A stretch of 64,000 nt of DNA from Lachnospiraceae bacterium. Lineage in GTDB: Bacteria > Bacillota > Clostridia > Lachnospirales > Lachnospiraceae. Under the pieces are notes generated by a model. That model saw nothing but the letters and a program-made list of their open reading frames with translations, did not search any database and was not told the origin of the DNA. The stretch covers positions 1 to 64,000 of the forward strand of contig CAJTAL010000013.1 in the NCBI GenBank assembly GCA_910574285.1, written 5' to 3'. Positions 33,241-40,275 of the stretch are shown here, in pieces. A program made the position numbers and the translations under genes. How positions within the stretch are numbered: position 1 is the stretch's first letter; each line of letters begins with the position of its first letter.

Positions 33241-34575
33241 TTACGGCTCCAGGCGGCTCAGATCCCGCGGAAACAGCGTCGTTTCCCTTACGTTATCTTC
33301 CCCCACCAGCTTCATCGTCAGACGCTCCAGGCCGATCCCCAACCCTCCGTGAGGAGGCATTCCATGCTTAAATGTATCCAGATAATCTTCCATACCCTCT
33401 TCTGTCATTCCTCTGGCTGCAATCTTCTCCGTCAGCGCATGATAATCATGAATCCTCTGGCCTCCCGTCGTGATCTCCATTCCCCGGAACAAAAGATCAA
33501 AGCTTAAGGTATATCTCGTATCTTCCGGGTCATCCATGGCATAGAAGGGGCGTTTCTTAGAAGGATAATGCGTCACAAATACAAAGTCACTTCCCCACTC
33601 TTCCTTCGCATACCTGCCGATCAACTGCTCTTCTTCCGGTTCCAGATCAAATGGATTCCGCATCTTATGCCCGTATTTTTCAGACACCGCTTCCTTAATC
33701 TCTCCAAACTTCACCGCCGGAATCTGCTTTACCTCCGGCAGAGTGATATCAAGTATCTTAAGCTCCCTGTAATAATCTTTCGCAAGCAGCTCCATCGCAT
33801 ATTGAAGATATCCGGTCTCCATCGCCATTATGTCTTCGAATCCGTCGATATAACCCATCTCAAAATCCAGGCTGGTATATTCATTCAGATGACGCTTCGT
33901 ATTGTGCTTCTCCGCGCGGAATACCGGCGCCGTCTCAAATACCCTGTCAAACACTCCCACCATCATCTGCTTGTAGAACTGCGGGCTTTGCGCCAGCACT
34001 GCCGGACGATGAAAATAATCCAGCTTAAAGATATTGGCTCCGCCCTCCGCTCCTTTCGCGCCGATCTTCGGCGTGTGGATCTCTGTAAATCCCTGTCCAT
34101 AAAGGAAATCCCGAAACGCCCTTGTCAGCCCTTCCTGAATCCTGAACTTCGCGCGTTCTCTCACGTTTCTCAATGAGATAGAACGATAGTTAAGCTTTGC
34201 CTCCAAAGAGGTATTTAACTTCCACTTGGCGATCGCAAGGGGCATCCTGTCGGCCGCCGGCTCGCTTAGAATCTTCAGTTTTTCCATACGGATCTCAATA
34301 CCGTTCGGCGCTTTTTGGTTTTCTTCCAATACGCCCTCTATCTCTACGGCTGCCGCCTCTTTGACGTCTTTTAGCCTAAACTGCGCAATCCCCTCTTCAT
34401 AGACGCCCTGGATCAGACCTTCTCTTTTCCTCAGGATTACAAATGCTACCGTTCCCATATGGCGGATGGTATGTACCGCCCCATTAACCTTAACCTTCTG
34501 CCCCGGCTCTGCTTTCTCCATCAGCTCACTGATCTCCAATGTTTCTTTTCGTCTTACTCCTGTTAAATAATCCAT
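33241..34575 (-). CDS. aspS: archaeal-type aspartyl-tRNA synthetase, probably non-discriminating
   Basis: A 444-residue class II synthetase with an N-terminal OB-fold anticodon domain (VKVNGAVHTIRHMGTVAFVI) and a catalytic core without the GAD insertion of the usual bacterial AspRS. Motif 2 is FRAEKHNTKRHLNEYTSLDF, closer to AspRS of the archaeal type than to AsnRS; motif 3 is GGLGIGLERLTMKLV. Because gatCAB follows directly, it very likely charges both tRNA(Asp) and tRNA(Asn), the latter being amidated by GatCAB; this is inference from context. A T-box leader controls the operon. Confidence 0.88.
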   Translation of the reverse strand: MDYLTGVRRKETLEISELMEKAEPGQKVKVNGAVHTIRHMGTVAFVILRKREGLIQGVYEEGIAQFRLKDVKEAAAVEIEGVLEENQKAPNGIEIRMEKLKILSEPAADRMPLAIAKWKLNTSLEAKLNYRSISLRNVRERAKFRIQEGLTRAFRDFLYGQGFTEIHTPKIGAKGAEGGANIFKLDYFHRPAVLAQSPQFYKQMMVGVFDRVFETAPVFRAEKHNTKRHLNEYTSLDFEMGYIDGFEDIMAMETGYLQYAMELLAKDYYRELKILDITLPEVKQIPAVKFGEIKEAVSEKYGHKMRNPFDLEPEEEQLIGRYAKEEWGSDFVFVTHYPSKKRPFYAMDDPEDTRYTLSFDLLFRGMEITTGGQRIHDYHALTEKIAARGMTEEGMEDYLDTFKHGMPPHGGLGIGLERLTMKLVGEDNVRETTLFPRDLSRLEP

Positions 34576-34627
34576 GGTAGTCCTCCTTTTTCGCTGTATG
34601 TGTTACTGGTTTCTTGCCATGTACCCG

Positions 34628-34664
34628 GCGGCATATTTCTTCTGCACGGGTCTGTGCAGAAAAA
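34628..34664. repeat. 37-bp dispersed repeat, copy 2
   Basis: GCGGCATATTTCTTCTGCAC and the following 17 bases match 13136-13172 at about 32 of 37 positions. This copy forms a perfect small hairpin TTCTGCAC/GTGCAGAA. It lies between the T-box terminator and aspS. Confidence 0.45.
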
Positions 34665-34970
34665 AAGTCCCGGAATACATATCTGTATTCCGGGACGGAT
34701 ATCTTACATTTACCCGCGGTACCACCCGCATTGAACCCGCTGTTGTTCCGGGTTCCCCTCTCAGGGACCATGCAAGAATATCTTGTACAGTTCCTTACGC
34801 TTAACGCGCGTTCACGTACCGGCCTACTCCTTACTTCGTTCAACCGGTCTGCTCCGGAGTGTTCCCTATTGTCCTTATTCCTCAAAAGGCGTTCTCAGTC
34901 GGTGACGCCTTATTCCTGTCAAGTTCCAAAGGACAGAGTCTCTTTCAACGCTTTACCAGATTAGAATTTG
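34660..34970 (-). promoter_or_regulatory. T-box leader of the aspS-gatCAB operon
   Basis: The T-box antiterminator sequence is present on the minus strand at about 34712-34730 (GCGGGTGGTACCGCGGGT). It is followed by an intrinsic terminator: GTCCCGGAATACA (34667-34679) with TGTATTCCGGGAC (34684-34696), then TTTTTTT. About 240 bases of upstream structure include an AGAGA element and a GTCCTT/AAGGAC helix that fit Stem I. I could not assign the specifier codon with confidence; Asn (AAC) or Asp (GAC) is expected. Uncharged tRNA would open transcription of the operon. Confidence 0.93.
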
Positions 34971-34976
34971 TTTTAC

Positions 34977-35005
34977 ATAATAGCACACTCTTTTTTTTAT
35001 TTCAA
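34977..35005 (-). promoter_or_regulatory. promoter of the T-box operon
   Basis: TTGAAA (35005-35000) and TATTAT (34982-34977) on the minus strand, 17 bases apart, placing the start near 34970. Confidence 0.65.
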
Positions 35006-35041
35006 GGATTTTTCTTTTCTTTGTTCCATTTTCGTAAGATT

Positions 35042-35473
35042 TTACAGAAATTTCTTCACATCTTCCATAAGTTTTTCTTCACATTTTACCAATTTTTTCG
35101 CCACTGACATACCGGCGTGTGATGCCTTTGGACATTTGTTCATACACTCGCTGACCGATTGGATTCCCATGTTGCATCCATTCATCAGAATTTTGGCTAT
35201 CTGTGTACTGTCATCCTGTACCATCATCTTTAGCTCTGTTGTAAGCCAGGAAAATGCGGATGCCATCAGATCCGGCTGTTTCTGCGTTTCACCAGATTCC
35301 TCCAGCAGCCGGGCTGATTCCTCTTCCAGTTCCCTGTGCTGCTTCTTATATTCCTCCAACAGCTCATTCAGCGACGCATTCTTTACATATTCCTTCAACC
35401 GTTCCATACTATTGATCGCCATCTTGCATCCGGCATTACATTCCTTCAAAAGTACGACTGTCTGCTCTTCCAT
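35042..35473 (-). CDS. helical Cys-containing protein, unknown
   Basis: A 143-residue, all-helical soluble protein with no recognised motif. It begins MEEQTVVLLKECNAGCKMAI; a CNAGC pair near residue 12, a CNMG near 112, and CMNKC near 121 could bind a metal. The heptad-like EELEEESARLLEESGETQ stretch suggests a helical bundle, and the overall size and helix spacing recall ferritin-like four-helix proteins, but I cannot see a clear E-x-x-H motif. It is a single gene between the ClC transporter and the T-box operon. Confidence 0.65.
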   Translation of the reverse strand: MEEQTVVLLKECNAGCKMAINSMERLKEYVKNASLNELLEEYKKQHRELEEESARLLEESGETQKQPDLMASAFSWLTTELKMMVQDDSTQIAKILMNGCNMGIQSVSECMNKCPKASHAGMSVAKKLVKCEEKLMEDVKKFL

Positions 35474-35548
35474 AATCTATCCCTTCTTTCTACATTTTCT
35501 CTTAGTCTGTAAAAAAAACGGCATGATTATACCTGTATTATCTAATTT

Positions 35549-37111
35549 TCAGACAGCCTGCCGGCACAAACGTTCCATCTCGTCATGCACGACAGGCATA
35601 TCTCTCTCATTCGTCATAGCTACAAGCACGTCTCCCGTCTGCATCCTGGTTCTTCCCCTGGGAATGATCTCCTCCGACCCGCGCTGGATTGCTACAAGCA
35701 GACAGTTATTCGGCCATTCTATCTCGCTGACCAATGCTTCCTCGAGCTTTGATCCTTGATGCACCACATAATTGGACAGCGCTTTCTGCCCACGGTCTTC
35801 GGGCGTCTCAAGCCCCTGCTGTTCTAAGATCCTCTCCAGCAGGCTCTCATAGATCGGTTTGGACTTAAGCAGCGTCGCCACCATATACGCCACGACAGAC
35901 ACGATCGACAAAGAAAGCATCTGGCTTAACGATCCCGTCATCTCAAAGATCAATATGATGCCGGTAAGCGGCGCGCGGACGATGGCCGCAAAATATCCCG
36001 CCATAGCCAGAACGACGAAATTGTTGATATACATCATATCCAATCCCATATACTGTACATACACCGTCGCAAAAGCTCCTCCTATGTATCCTCCCAATAC
36101 CAGCAACGGGAAAAAGATGCCCCCCGGCGCTCCCGACCCAAAACAGACTGCCGAGAATAAAAACCTTCCGGCAAAGATCAGCAGTACTGTTCCAAGCAGT
36201 ACGTCCTCCGACGTCAGATATTCAAGCAGATTGTGCCCGCTTCCAAGAAGCTTCGGCGCGGTAAATCCCAGCACACCCGCACACAGGAAAGGAATCATAA
36301 GCTTCTGCGTCACACTTAATCTCTTCGTCCGGCGGTACAGAGACTGCACCTTCAGCGTGAACCAGTTATAAAATGCCCCAAGCGCCCCCAATACAATCCC
36401 CAATACCAAAATCATCCCATAATATTCCTGCGGCAGAGCCTCAATGATCTCAAACTGGAATACAGATTCCACTCCCATCACCGTAGACGCCATGAAGTCT
36501 GCCGTCAGAGAAGCAGTCATAACCGACACCAACACGGACACCGAGAAATTCTTATGGACTTCTTCCAGGGAAAACATCACGCCGGCCAGCGGCGCATGGA
36601 ACGCCGCCGCAAGCCCGGCGCTCGCACCGCATGTCAGGAGAAACTTCTCTTCTGTAATCCCCCTGTCCAGCCCCTTTGACACCCCTTTTCCTACCATGGC
36701 GCCCAACTGGATAGACGGTCCTTCCCTTCCAAGCGACATCCCTCCCAGGAGACATAAGAAACCTCCGAAGAATTTGGCCGGAAGCACACGCCACCATTTC
36801 TGATCAATCTTCCCCGTCATCTCTCCCTCAAGCTGCGGGATTCCGCTTCCGGATATCATAGGTTCATACTTCACGAGCTTTCCTACGCAGACCGCCAGCA
36901 CAATCAAGATCAGAAACCAGACTGCAATCCGAAGCGGATGCCGTCCGCAGAACTTAAGGATCATATTAAGCCAAAGCCCTGCGTACTCCAGAACCATCCG
37001 GTACAGGACAATCACAAGCCCTGCGATGCCTCCCACCACGATTCCCTCTCCGATCAGTATCATCTGAAAATGCTCTGCACGCCTGATCGTATTGGATGTA
37101 TCTTTCTCCAC
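35549..37111 (-). CDS. ClC-family chloride channel/antiporter with TrkA-C domain
   Basis: A 520-residue membrane protein. The ClC signature segments are complete: GSGIPQLEG (selectivity), GREGPSIQLGAMVG with the gating glutamate of Cl/H exchangers, and GSGAPGGIFFPLLVLGG. About ten to twelve hydrophobic segments cover residues 20-420. A cytosolic TrkA-C domain (about 445-515, SKLEEALVSEIEWPNNCLLV and TRMQTGDVLVAM) replaces the CBS domains of eukaryotic ClCs and may sense a nucleotide or ion. It has its own promoter, with a 19-base-pair hairpin in the leader. Ion specificity (chloride versus fluoride) cannot be fixed, but the glutamate and GSGIP favour chloride. Confidence 0.93.
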   Translation of the reverse strand: MEKDTSNTIRRAEHFQMILIGEGIVVGGIAGLVIVLYRMVLEYAGLWLNMILKFCGRHPLRIAVWFLILIVLAVCVGKLVKYEPMISGSGIPQLEGEMTGKIDQKWWRVLPAKFFGGFLCLLGGMSLGREGPSIQLGAMVGKGVSKGLDRGITEEKFLLTCGASAGLAAAFHAPLAGVMFSLEEVHKNFSVSVLVSVMTASLTADFMASTVMGVESVFQFEIIEALPQEYYGMILVLGIVLGALGAFYNWFTLKVQSLYRRTKRLSVTQKLMIPFLCAGVLGFTAPKLLGSGHNLLEYLTSEDVLLGTVLLIFAGRFLFSAVCFGSGAPGGIFFPLLVLGGYIGGAFATVYVQYMGLDMMYINNFVVLAMAGYFAAIVRAPLTGIILIFEMTGSLSQMLSLSIVSVVAYMVATLLKSKPIYESLLERILEQQGLETPEDRGQKALSNYVVHQGSKLEEALVSEIEWPNNCLLVAIQRGSEEIIPRGRTRMQTGDVLVAMTNERDMPVVHDEMERLCRQAV

Positions 37112-37130
37112 TGTATCGCCCCCTCATATG

Positions 37131-37181
37131 CCTAGTACAGCGTTGCATTAATCTTCGAGTAAAATGCAACGCTGTACTAGG
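37131..37181 (-). repeat. 19-bp perfect hairpin in the ClC leader
   Basis: CCTAGTACAGCGTTGCATT (37131-37149) is exactly complementary to 37163-37181, loop of 13 bases. It lies about 20 bases before the ClC start, upstream of the GAGGGGGCGAT ribosome site, with no U-run, so it is not a normal terminator. Confidence 0.8.
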
Positions 37182-37203
37182 CTGTCATCCGATATTTACG
37201 AAT

Positions 37204-37232
37204 AGCTTAGCAGTTTTTTAACACCGCGTCAA
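37204..37232 (-). promoter_or_regulatory. promoter upstream of the ClC gene
   Basis: TTGACG (37232-37227) and TAAGCT (37209-37204) on the minus strand, 17 bases apart. The start would fall near 37197, so the 19-base-pair hairpin lies in the 5' leader. Confidence 0.5.
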
Positions 37233-37238
37233 TATCCG

Positions 37239-38534
37239 CTAAAATTTCAGATCCAGTTTTCCCTCCAGCATATATATACCATTGACAGAAGGATCCTCCA
37301 ATATCTTCAATAGTTCCTGCTTTGTCGCATAGACAACCGTCCCATAACTCTTTACCCCCTGTTCCCTGATATAATCAAGGGTTCTCTCATATTCATAAGT
37401 ATTCAGGAAATTCTTGCCTCCCGGCGCGCCTCCATCAAATATCTTTAGAAATTCTTTCCGCTCCATAAGATATCTGACCATCGATTCCATATGCTGCTCA
37501 TAAATCTCAGCAGAGGCAAACTTCTCTTCCCCGGTCAAATACTGCGAAAGATCCAGATACGGATATTCTTCCTGATCATAAGTCATATCCAGGTCATAAC
37601 CTGCTTTTACCGGTGAAAATCCCCAATACCGGCCTCCCCCTGTCTCAATCGGGCAATAAAGATATTGCGTATCATAACGCCGCATAAAATCCACAAGCTC
37701 TTCCATACTCTTCAATCCGTCAAAAGATACGGCCGCCCGTATCTTCATCATTTCCGGCGCCTCTTCAAGCTTTTTCCCTGCAGCCTCTTTCTCCATACTG
37801 CAGCTTTTCCCTTCATTTCCATAGATGAACGCGTTATCGGGAAAATCCGAACGGTTCCAGGTAAAATCATTACGATACAGGTGATTTCTCACAAGCTCAA
37901 GCATATGCGAAGTATTCTCCCCGTCAATCTGAGTACATACATCAATGGTATAACGCCCATAACCCTCCGCCCACAAACGCAATTCCACAAATCCCTTATC
38001 TCCGCAGAACATCTCCATATATACCGACATATCCGTCACAAAAGGGTTCACAACAATAACCGCATCATTCTCCTCATCCGCAATTTCCACCGACTGATCC
38101 GGATTATAACAGATTCGGTCAAGCAGCGGAGAAATACCTGCAAGCAGCGCCGGTACAATACAGATTGCAGCCGCAACCGCCGCGATCATATAATGCCTGA
38201 ACTTTCTGGCAACTGCCTTAGATATCCTCCTTCCAAGCTCTGCCTCCTTCTCCTGTTCTTCACCTTCCTTCCTGAGGCCTTCATCTTCTTTCTCATACAA
38301 TTCCATGTCCAGCGTCTGATCCATGTGGCTTAACAAAACCTGAAATTTCTCAATGTCCTCTTCGATTCTCTGCGATTCTGACTCTTTTAATTCTCCGCAT
38401 AAATACTTTTCAAACTTCTCCTGATACCCCTTATATTCTTTACTCTGCCCTTTCTCGTCTCCACACTGATTTTTCCTGTCTTCACACTGTTTTTTTATGT
38501 CCTTTCTTATCTCCATATCTTTACAGCCCTTCAT
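37239..38534 (-). CDS. membrane anti-sigma factor with sigma-regulator domains
   Basis: A 431-residue single-pass protein: a charged cytosolic part (residues 1-113), one membrane helix (114-134, HYMIAAVAAAICIVPALLAG) and a large outer domain. The C-terminal part (DYIREQGVKSYGTVVYATKQELLKILED, then GIYMLEG) matches the pattern of the Sigma_reg_C domain found with ECF sigma genes. The start ATG overlaps the sigma gene stop (ATGA), so translation is coupled. It presumably holds the sigma factor at the membrane until an envelope signal is sensed. The signal is unknown, and no zinc-binding anti-sigma motif is evident. Confidence 0.8.
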   Translation of the reverse strand: MKGCKDMEIRKDIKKQCEDRKNQCGDEKGQSKEYKGYQEKFEKYLCGELKESESQRIEEDIEKFQVLLSHMDQTLDMELYEKEDEGLRKEGEEQEKEAELGRRISKAVARKFRHYMIAAVAAAICIVPALLAGISPLLDRICYNPDQSVEIADEENDAVIVVNPFVTDMSVYMEMFCGDKGFVELRLWAEGYGRYTIDVCTQIDGENTSHMLELVRNHLYRNDFTWNRSDFPDNAFIYGNEGKSCSMEKEAAGKKLEEAPEMMKIRAAVSFDGLKSMEELVDFMRRYDTQYLYCPIETGGGRYWGFSPVKAGYDLDMTYDQEEYPYLDLSQYLTGEEKFASAEIYEQHMESMVRYLMERKEFLKIFDGGAPGGKNFLNTYEYERTLDYIREQGVKSYGTVVYATKQELLKILEDPSVNGIYMLEGKLDLKF

Positions 38535-39085
38535 ACCAACATCTCCTCTCCGTCCAGCAGACTTTTCAGATTCTTCTTCGCACGATACAGTATCACCCGT
38601 ATATTTCCATAGGAAACCCCCAGTATCTTCCCGATCTCCTCCTGTGAAAGCCCCGCAAAATAATACAGGACAACGGCCTCCTTCTCTGTGCTCTTAAGCT
38701 TCTGTATCGTTCGGTACAGCTTTTGATTCCGTTCTTTCTGAATCAGCAGATCGAGGATCCCTTCTCCGTCCCCTCTCACTGTATTCATCCCGCTTTCGCC
38801 TGCCCCCTTCCGGCGCTGCGCTCTCCCCTGCCCTTCCGTCTCATTCACCTCGTACGGCGACAGCCTCTTTTCCTTTCGCCATATGTCGTAATACAGATTC
38901 CTGGCAACCATGAGAAGCCACGGAAGTATTGCAGTTTCTGACAGCTCCAGTGTACAAAATGCCCGAAGAAAAGTCTCCTGCATCAGATCTTCTGCCAGAG
39001 CATGGTCGTGACAAAGGGAATAGAGATACAGATAGACCGCCTTTGTATGTCTGCGGTACAATCGTTCCAGAATATCTTTTTCCAC
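38531..39085 (-). CDS. ECF-type RNA polymerase sigma factor
   Basis: A sigma-70 factor of about 184 residues of the extracytoplasmic-function group. The preferred start is GTG at 39085 (VEKDILERLYRRHT), directly behind GGGGGTGATAAA; an ATG at 39121 is possible. Region 2 is present (YLYLYSLCHDHALAEDLMQETFLRAF), then a Gly/Arg-rich spacer, then region 4 (STEKEAVVLYYFAGLSQEEIGKILGVSYGNIRVILYRAKKNL). Its stop overlaps the anti-sigma start. The regulon is unknown; such factors usually activate their own promoter, but I cannot identify a specific motif upstream. Confidence 0.92.
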   Translation of the reverse strand: MEKDILERLYRRHTKAVYLYLYSLCHDHALAEDLMQETFLRAFCTLELSETAILPWLLMVARNLYYDIWRKEKRLSPYEVNETEGQGRAQRRKGAGESGMNTVRGDGEGILDLLIQKERNQKLYRTIQKLKSTEKEAVVLYYFAGLSQEEIGKILGVSYGNIRVILYRAKKNLKSLLDGEEMLV

Positions 39086-39178
39086 TTTATCACCCCCAAA
39101 CCTTAAAACTCTCTTTTTCATAAATAACGAATAAACAGCAAAAATGTTACACCCAAATTCTATTTTTACCGTATATTC

Positions 39179-39208
39179 TTGACATTCCTGTTCTAAAAGT
39201 TTTATATA
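39179..39208 (+). promoter_or_regulatory. promoter-like sequence, copy 1 of a duplicated motif
   Basis: TTGACA (39179-39184), an 18-base spacer and TATATA (39203-39208), within ATTCTTGACATTCCTGTTCT. Nearly the same block (ATTCTTGACATCCCTGTTTC) recurs at 39438-39457. Reading rightwards it would run antisense to the broken small gene at 39209-39404. Confidence 0.4.
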
Positions 39209-39404
39209 TTATTTTCTCCGCCGTACCAAACCTTTTGTAAAGAAATATATCCCAGCCAGCATTTCACAAATTGACAAACCTAACAAAACGCCTGAAACGA
39301 AATCTTTTACATCGCTCCCGCCGATATTGAAGTGAACAGATAAAAAAGCCAGTCCCATCATCATCAAGACCGTAATTCGGCAACTGTTATTTCCAATTCT
39401 TCAC
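39209..39404 (-). pseudogene. small two-helix membrane protein, apparently frameshifted
   Basis: The open part (39209-39364) encodes 51 residues, MMMGLAFLSVHFNIGGSDVK, a second helix and a basic end FFTKGLVRRRK, which looks like a real small membrane protein. It has no ribosome site at its ATG. A good start with GAGGGTG and GTG at 39404 encodes VKNWK and then hits TAA. A shift of two bases in the A-run (GGAAATAACAG) would join the two into VKNWK-NNSCRI and onwards. I read this as a decayed gene; a sequencing slip in the A-run is the alternative. Confidence 0.4.
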
Positions 39405-39441
39405 AAAGCGCTTCACCCTCTCAACATACCGAAACTAATTC

Positions 39442-39531
39442 TTGACATCCCTGTTTCATAGTAGTATATTTATTTCCAGCGGATATAAGGAAAGACTTTT
39501 ATTGTGGCAAAGTCATGGTAAGAGTCTTTTT
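39442..39531 (+). promoter_or_regulatory. yfcE promoter and leader with terminator-like stem
   Basis: TTGACA (39442-39447) and TATATT (39465-39470), exactly 17 bases apart. About 15 bases after the predicted start near 39477, AAAGACT (39491-39497) can pair with AGTCTTT (39523-39529), followed by a short U-run. This could attenuate transcription or make a short RNA before yfcE. Confidence 0.5.
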
Positions 39532-39590
39532 GTTTACGGTCGTCTCTGCTATAAATATCCATGCGAATCCAGAAAGGAGCTTAGAACACC

Positions 39591-40142
39591 ATGAAAATAA
39601 TGATTGCATCCGACATCCACGGAAGCGCTTTCTATCTTAGAAAGCTGCTGGAACAATACCAAAAAGAACAGCCGGATAAACTGCTGCTTCTGGGGGATAT
39701 CCTCTATCACGGTCCCCGCAACGACCTCCCGGAAGGATATGCTCCCAAAGAAGTCATCGACCTTCTCAACGCTATGAAAGAAGACATTCTCTGCGTGCGC
39801 GGCAACTGCGATACGGACGTCGACCAGATGGTCCTTGATTTCCCGATCCTTGCCGACTACTGCATCTTATATGAAAAGAGGCATATGATCTTCGCAACCC
39901 ACGGGCATGTTCACAATACCTCCGCCCCACCCATGTTAAAAGCAGGCGATATTCTGCTTCACGGACATACGCACGTCCCTGCTGCAGAAGACTTCGGCGG
40001 TAAATATTATCTGAATCCCGGCTCCATCGCTATTCCAAAAGATGACAGCCGGCACAGCTATATGATGCTGGAAGACGGCTTGTTCACATGGAAAGATCTG
40101 GACGGAGAAGCCTACAAACATTTTAACCTGCAAGATCTGTAA
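39591..40142 (+). CDS. yfcE: YfcE-type metallophosphodiesterase
   Basis: A 183-residue calcineurin-like phosphoesterase. Metal ligands of the family are all visible: D-x-H in MIASDIHGSAFY, GD in LLLGDILYHGPR, GNCD in CVRGNCDTDVD, GH in FATHGHVHN, and GHTH in LLHGHTHVP. The NPGSI motif follows. E. coli YfcE hydrolyses phosphodiesters with manganese; the natural substrate is unknown. The ribosome site GAAAGGAG precedes ATG at 39591. It is a single gene between its own promoter/leader and a strong bidirectional terminator. Confidence 0.95.
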   Translation: MKIMIASDIHGSAFYLRKLLEQYQKEQPDKLLLLGDILYHGPRNDLPEGYAPKEVIDLLNAMKEDILCVRGNCDTDVDQMVLDFPILADYCILYEKRHMIFATHGHVHNTSAPPMLKAGDILLHGHTHVPAAEDFGGKYYLNPGSIAIPKDDSRHSYMMLEDGLFTWKDLDGEAYKHFNLQDL

Positions 40143-40195
40143 ATAACATGTTTTGTAAATGATATGTTTTAAATACATATATATTTTTACGAAAA

Positions 40196-40242
40196 AAGAG
40201 AAGCGCTGCCAGGATCTATGACCCCCTGGCAGCGCTTCTCTT
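40196..40242. terminator. bidirectional terminator between yfcE and galT
   Basis: AAGAGAAGCGCTGCCAGG (40196-40213) is perfectly complementary to 40225-40242, loop of 11 bases. A-rich sequence to the left and TTATCT to the right let it serve the converging yfcE and galKT transcripts. Confidence 0.88.
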
Positions 40243-40275
40243 ATCTGACAATTCTTCCTGAAATATTTTTATCTT

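Noticed and set aside
34526-34885. 119-codon frame through the T-box leader
   Set aside because: It overlaps the T-box terminator and antiterminator and the start of aspS in another frame; the leader RNA explains the sequence.
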